Assembly: GCA_045224495.1 (NCBI GenBank) | Contig: JBGVAK010000075.1 | Span: forward strand, 1 to 8,534 | From: RUG472 sp045224495 | GTDB taxonomy: Bacteria; Bacillota; Clostridia; Christensenellales; CAG-138 | Direction of reading: 5' to 3' | Length of the DNA: 8,534 nt | In this document: piece after piece, positions 6,250 to 8,534 of the stretch | Numbering within the stretch: the first letter of the stretch is position 1 | How the letters are laid out: each line of letters begins with the position of its first letter | Position numbers and translations under genes: made by a program | Notes under the pieces: generated by a model | Told to the model about the DNA's origin: nothing | Databases searched by the model: none | The model's input: the letters and a program-made list of their open reading frames with translations, nothing else

Positions 6250-8487
6250 TCACTGCGCGGCGGTGTGGGCGACCTCAAACCACACGTCGTCCTTGTCCAG
6301 CGCGGTGATGCGGATCACGTCGCCCGTCCTGAAGCGATAGAGCCCCGCCGCGGTCGTGATCACCGGTTCGTAGCATTCGCCCGCCCGGATGTCGTCCTGC
6401 GTCAGGACCCGGGGCGATCCAGCCTGCCTGTCCTCTGCGGGGATGAATTCCGCGAACGTCGCCCGCGCAAGCAGCTTAAGCTCCCAGCGCTCGCCCCGCC
6501 ACGCGCCGATGCCCAATACGGTGCCGCAGGTCTCGTAATACATGCAGCGGCAGGGAATGTCCCCGAGATAGCGCAGCGACAGTTGCGCCATGTCCGCCTC
6601 GCTGCCGCCGGCGTTCACATAGACCGCCTTGAGCCCCTTCCAGATCCTTCCGGCCACCGGCCGGTCGAAGCCCTCCCTGAACGCGGCCCGAAGCTCATCG
6701 GCTCTGTCCGGATCCGGCGTCAGGCTGTGCTTCACGGTCTCCAGAAGGGCCTCCGGCACGGCGTCCCCCAGCGACACCGCGCCATGCTCGATGTCATCGC
6801 AGATCGCCCTCCAGTTTTCCTCGATGAAGGCGAACATCCGCACCATCCACGTAAACCTCGGCTGCACCAGCTGCTGAACCTCCCTGTCCTTCAGGGCGTA
6901 CAGCAGGTGAAGGTAGCGGCTGTCAAACCCCGCGCCAGAAAAGTACAGCGCCTGGGGCGACGTGGCGTTCGGGCGCCTTATCCCGTACCGGTCGGAATAG
7001 AGCATGGCGGTCACGGTCCCCGCCATGGTGTCTGAATAGACCGCGTCGTTGAACCTCCGGGCGCCGCCTTTGAGCGCGTCCGGCATCAGCACGGTCCTTC
7101 GCCCCCTCAGGAGGTCGGAAAACGCCCGGGCGTTGCCCCGCGCCTGCCGCTTCGTCATGGGAAAGAGCTGCCGCTCCCCGCGGCCGCCGCCGGAGGCCAT
7201 TTCCGCAGGCTCCCGCACGATGTAGGCGGCGATCTCCTCGGAAGTGAATATCCCCGATTCGCCGATCCGGGTCGTGAGCTGCACCAGCGGCCCCAGATCC
7301 TCATAGGTGCTCACCGGCACGCGCCGGCGGTAATCCTCCACCGTCATGATGTCCCAGAAGGCGTAGTGCCGCCCCATGTCCGTATTCTGGTTCTTGTCCA
7401 GTATGTAGGAGAGCGTGCCGGTCATGCTGCCGTCCAGCGCGCCCAGCGCGTCCTGACCCGAGGTCAGCAGCCGCTTCTGCGAGGCCGCCCAGCCCTCCGG
7501 ATCCAGTATCACCCTTCTGGGCACTTCGTAAAGCTCCTTCACGGCCTTGGCGGAATAGACCTTGGAGGGCTCCATGCGGGTGGTCTGCATTATGTAGGGT
7601 GCCAACATATCCCGTATCTTGAGCCTGTCCTCCATCGACATCTGCGGGCACGCCGCCAGAAAGCGCGAAAGGGTGAAGCAGAGCCGCGATATGATCGAAT
7701 TCATGTAGAAGCCGTTTTCGAGCCCCTTGTCAAACATCTTGATATAGCCCTTCGCGTAGGCCACCAGCGCCTCCGGCGTCTTCCCGCCGGACTGGGCCAG
7801 GGAGCCCTCGTGGATGTAGTAGTGATACCCGATGAACTGCGGCAGGTAGACCACCTTGTCCGCGTATCCGAAGGCGGTCAGGTTGTACATGTAGTCCTCG
7901 GCAAACAGTATCTCCTCATCGAAGGTGATCCCGTGCTTCTCAAGGAATCGCCGGTCGTAAAATCTCGACGTGACCATGCCGATGGCGCCGGTGAACATCC
8001 TGACGTCGTCCCAGTTGTCCCGATCGACGATGATCTCCTTCTCGATCTGATCCCAGAGCACGATCTCGGTAAACGGCACCGCGTCCGGGTTCTCCATCTC
8101 GTATTCCCGCCTGAACACGGCGATCTGCGCGCGGTTTCGCTTGATCGACTCCAGCACCACCTCCACGCACCGGGGCGTGAAGCTGTCGTCCGCGTCCAGA
8201 TAGCCCACGTAGTCGCCGCTGGCGACGGCCGTCCCCGCGTTGCGGGGGCTCGACGGCGAGCGAATGTCGTTTTCCAGCTCCAGTACGACGACGTTGTCAA
8301 AGCCGTCCAGCAGCTCGTGAACGTCCTTCTTGTATATTGGCGCGCAGTTGTGGACCACCACGATCAATTCGATGTTCTCAAACCCAAAGGTCTGCGCCCG
8401 CATGGACTCAAAGCACGCCTCAAAGAGCTTCCGCTCCACATTGTGAAAGGGGATCACCACGGATATCTCATAGTGTCTGCCGTTCAT
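6250..8487 (-). CDS. GT2 glycosyltransferase domain fused to a C-terminally short GH3-type adenylate-forming domain
   Basis: A 745-aa two-domain protein from the chosen start. Residues 1 to about 225 are a GT2 domain: YEISVVIPFHNVE near the start, SSPRNAG at 79-85, DADD at 98-101 and Glu197-Asp198 in LFAEDYMYN. The DDGS-type motif that normally follows the second beta strand is replaced by VVVHNCA at 43-49. Residues from about 320 resemble the GH3/JAR1 acyl-adenylate family: the QNTDMGRHYAF and YRRRVPVSTYEDL stretch near 367-398, GLKAVYVNAGGS at 618-629, FAEFIPAE at 678-685, and YRFRTGD at 717-723. The SGTT-like P-loop reads ASGGG at 431-435, and the protein ends 22 residues after the YRFRTGD motif, so the usual C-terminal subdomain is absent. 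Adenylating activity is therefore uncertain. The start at 8487 is preferred because GGGAG lies 9 nt upstream; an in-frame ATG at 8511, giving 753 aa, lacks a clear ribosome site. Confidence 0.88.
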   Translation of the reverse strand: MNGRHYEISVVIPFHNVERKLFEACFESMRAQTFGFENIELIVVVHNCAPIYKKDVHELLDGFDNVVVLELENDIRSPSSPRNAGTAVASGDYVGYLDADDSFTPRCVEVVLESIKRNRAQIAVFRREYEMENPDAVPFTEIVLWDQIEKEIIVDRDNWDDVRMFTGAIGMVTSRFYDRRFLEKHGITFDEEILFAEDYMYNLTAFGYADKVVYLPQFIGYHYYIHEGSLAQSGGKTPEALVAYAKGYIKMFDKGLENGFYMNSIISRLCFTLSRFLAACPQMSMEDRLKIRDMLAPYIMQTTRMEPSKVYSAKAVKELYEVPRRVILDPEGWAASQKRLLTSGQDALGALDGSMTGTLSYILDKNQNTDMGRHYAFWDIMTVEDYRRRVPVSTYEDLGPLVQLTTRIGESGIFTSEEIAAYIVREPAEMASGGGRGERQLFPMTKRQARGNARAFSDLLRGRRTVLMPDALKGGARRFNDAVYSDTMAGTVTAMLYSDRYGIRRPNATSPQALYFSGAGFDSRYLHLLYALKDREVQQLVQPRFTWMVRMFAFIEENWRAICDDIEHGAVSLGDAVPEALLETVKHSLTPDPDRADELRAAFREGFDRPVAGRIWKGLKAVYVNAGGSEADMAQLSLRYLGDIPCRCMYYETCGTVLGIGAWRGERWELKLLARATFAEFIPAEDRQAGSPRVLTQDDIRAGECYEPVITTAAGLYRFRTGDVIRITALDKDDVWFEVAHTAAQ

Positions 8488-8496
8488 CTGTCTCAT

Positions 8497-8501
8497 CTCC
8501 C
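8497..8501 (-). promoter_or_regulatory. Shine-Dalgarno deciding the GT2-GH3 start
   Basis: GGGAG read on the minus strand, 9 nt before the ATG at 8487. In-frame ATG codons also occur at 8511 and 8496, but only the one at 8487 has a well-placed purine-rich site and begins just ahead of the first GT2 beta strand. Confidence 0.6.
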
Positions 8502-8534
8502 GCTCGATCATGTCGTTTGCTCATATGGTTACGA

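Noticed and set aside
5548..7035. Long open frame on the plus strand (495 codons) antisense to both glycosyltransferase genes
   Set aside because: It overlaps two well-supported minus-strand genes, its translation is rich in Arg, His, Pro and Val without any recognisable domain, and high GC content commonly leaves such antisense frames open.
8488..8534. Possible promoter or end of an upstream gene at the right edge
   Set aside because: Only 47 nt are available. No convincing -35/-10 pair is visible, and a stop codon read on the minus strand at 8531-8529 is not enough to support an upstream gene.

Overview
The window is a compact block of five genes, all on the minus strand, so transcription runs from base 8487 down to base 10. 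Gaps between genes are only 31-45 nt, every gene has a purine-rich Shine-Dalgarno sequence, and no internal terminator is visible. It is therefore most simply read as part of one operon whose first promoter lies beyond the right edge. High GC content, strong GGGAGG-type ribosome binding sites and an RsbU/SpoIIE-type phosphatase suggest a high-GC member of the Bacillota (Clostridia-like, possibly gut-associated). This assignment is an inference; there is no rRNA or marker gene here.

Layout in transcription order: (1) 8487-6250, a fusion of a family 2 glycosyltransferase (GT2) domain with a GH3-type adenylate-forming domain. The GH3 part has eroded nucleotide-binding motifs and lacks the usual C-terminal subdomain. 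(2) 6204-5107, a stand-alone GT2 glycosyltransferase with a GTG start. (3) 5072-3747, a stand-alone acyltransferase of the condensation/alcohol-acetyltransferase superfamily with an HxxxD motif. (4) 3709-1829, a STAS (anti-sigma-factor-antagonist) domain fused to a complete acyl-CoA-synthetase-like AMP-binding enzyme. (5) 1797-10, a two-transmembrane sensor protein with HAMP and a complete SpoIIE/RsbU-type PP2C serine phosphatase domain.

How they may work together: genes 1-4 look like a biosynthetic set that activates a carboxylic acid (STAS-ligase), transfers the acyl group (HxxxD acyltransferase) and builds a glycosidic part (two GT2 domains). The likely product is an acylated glycoconjugate or glycolipid, but this is inferred from the domains. 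Genes 4 and 5 are the striking pair. The membrane phosphatase is of the kind that dephosphorylates a STAS serine, and the adjacent STAS domain, with a candidate phosphoserine at Ser55, is welded to a metabolic enzyme. The proposal is a partner-switching module that acts directly on acyl activation rather than, or as well as, on a sigma factor. The matching RsbW-like kinase and any acyl carrier protein are not in the window and would be expected nearby.

The window is almost entirely coding. The longest non-coding stretches are the 45-nt gap at 6205-6249 and the 47 nt at the right edge. No tRNA, rRNA, CRISPR array, insertion sequence or long repeat was seen.
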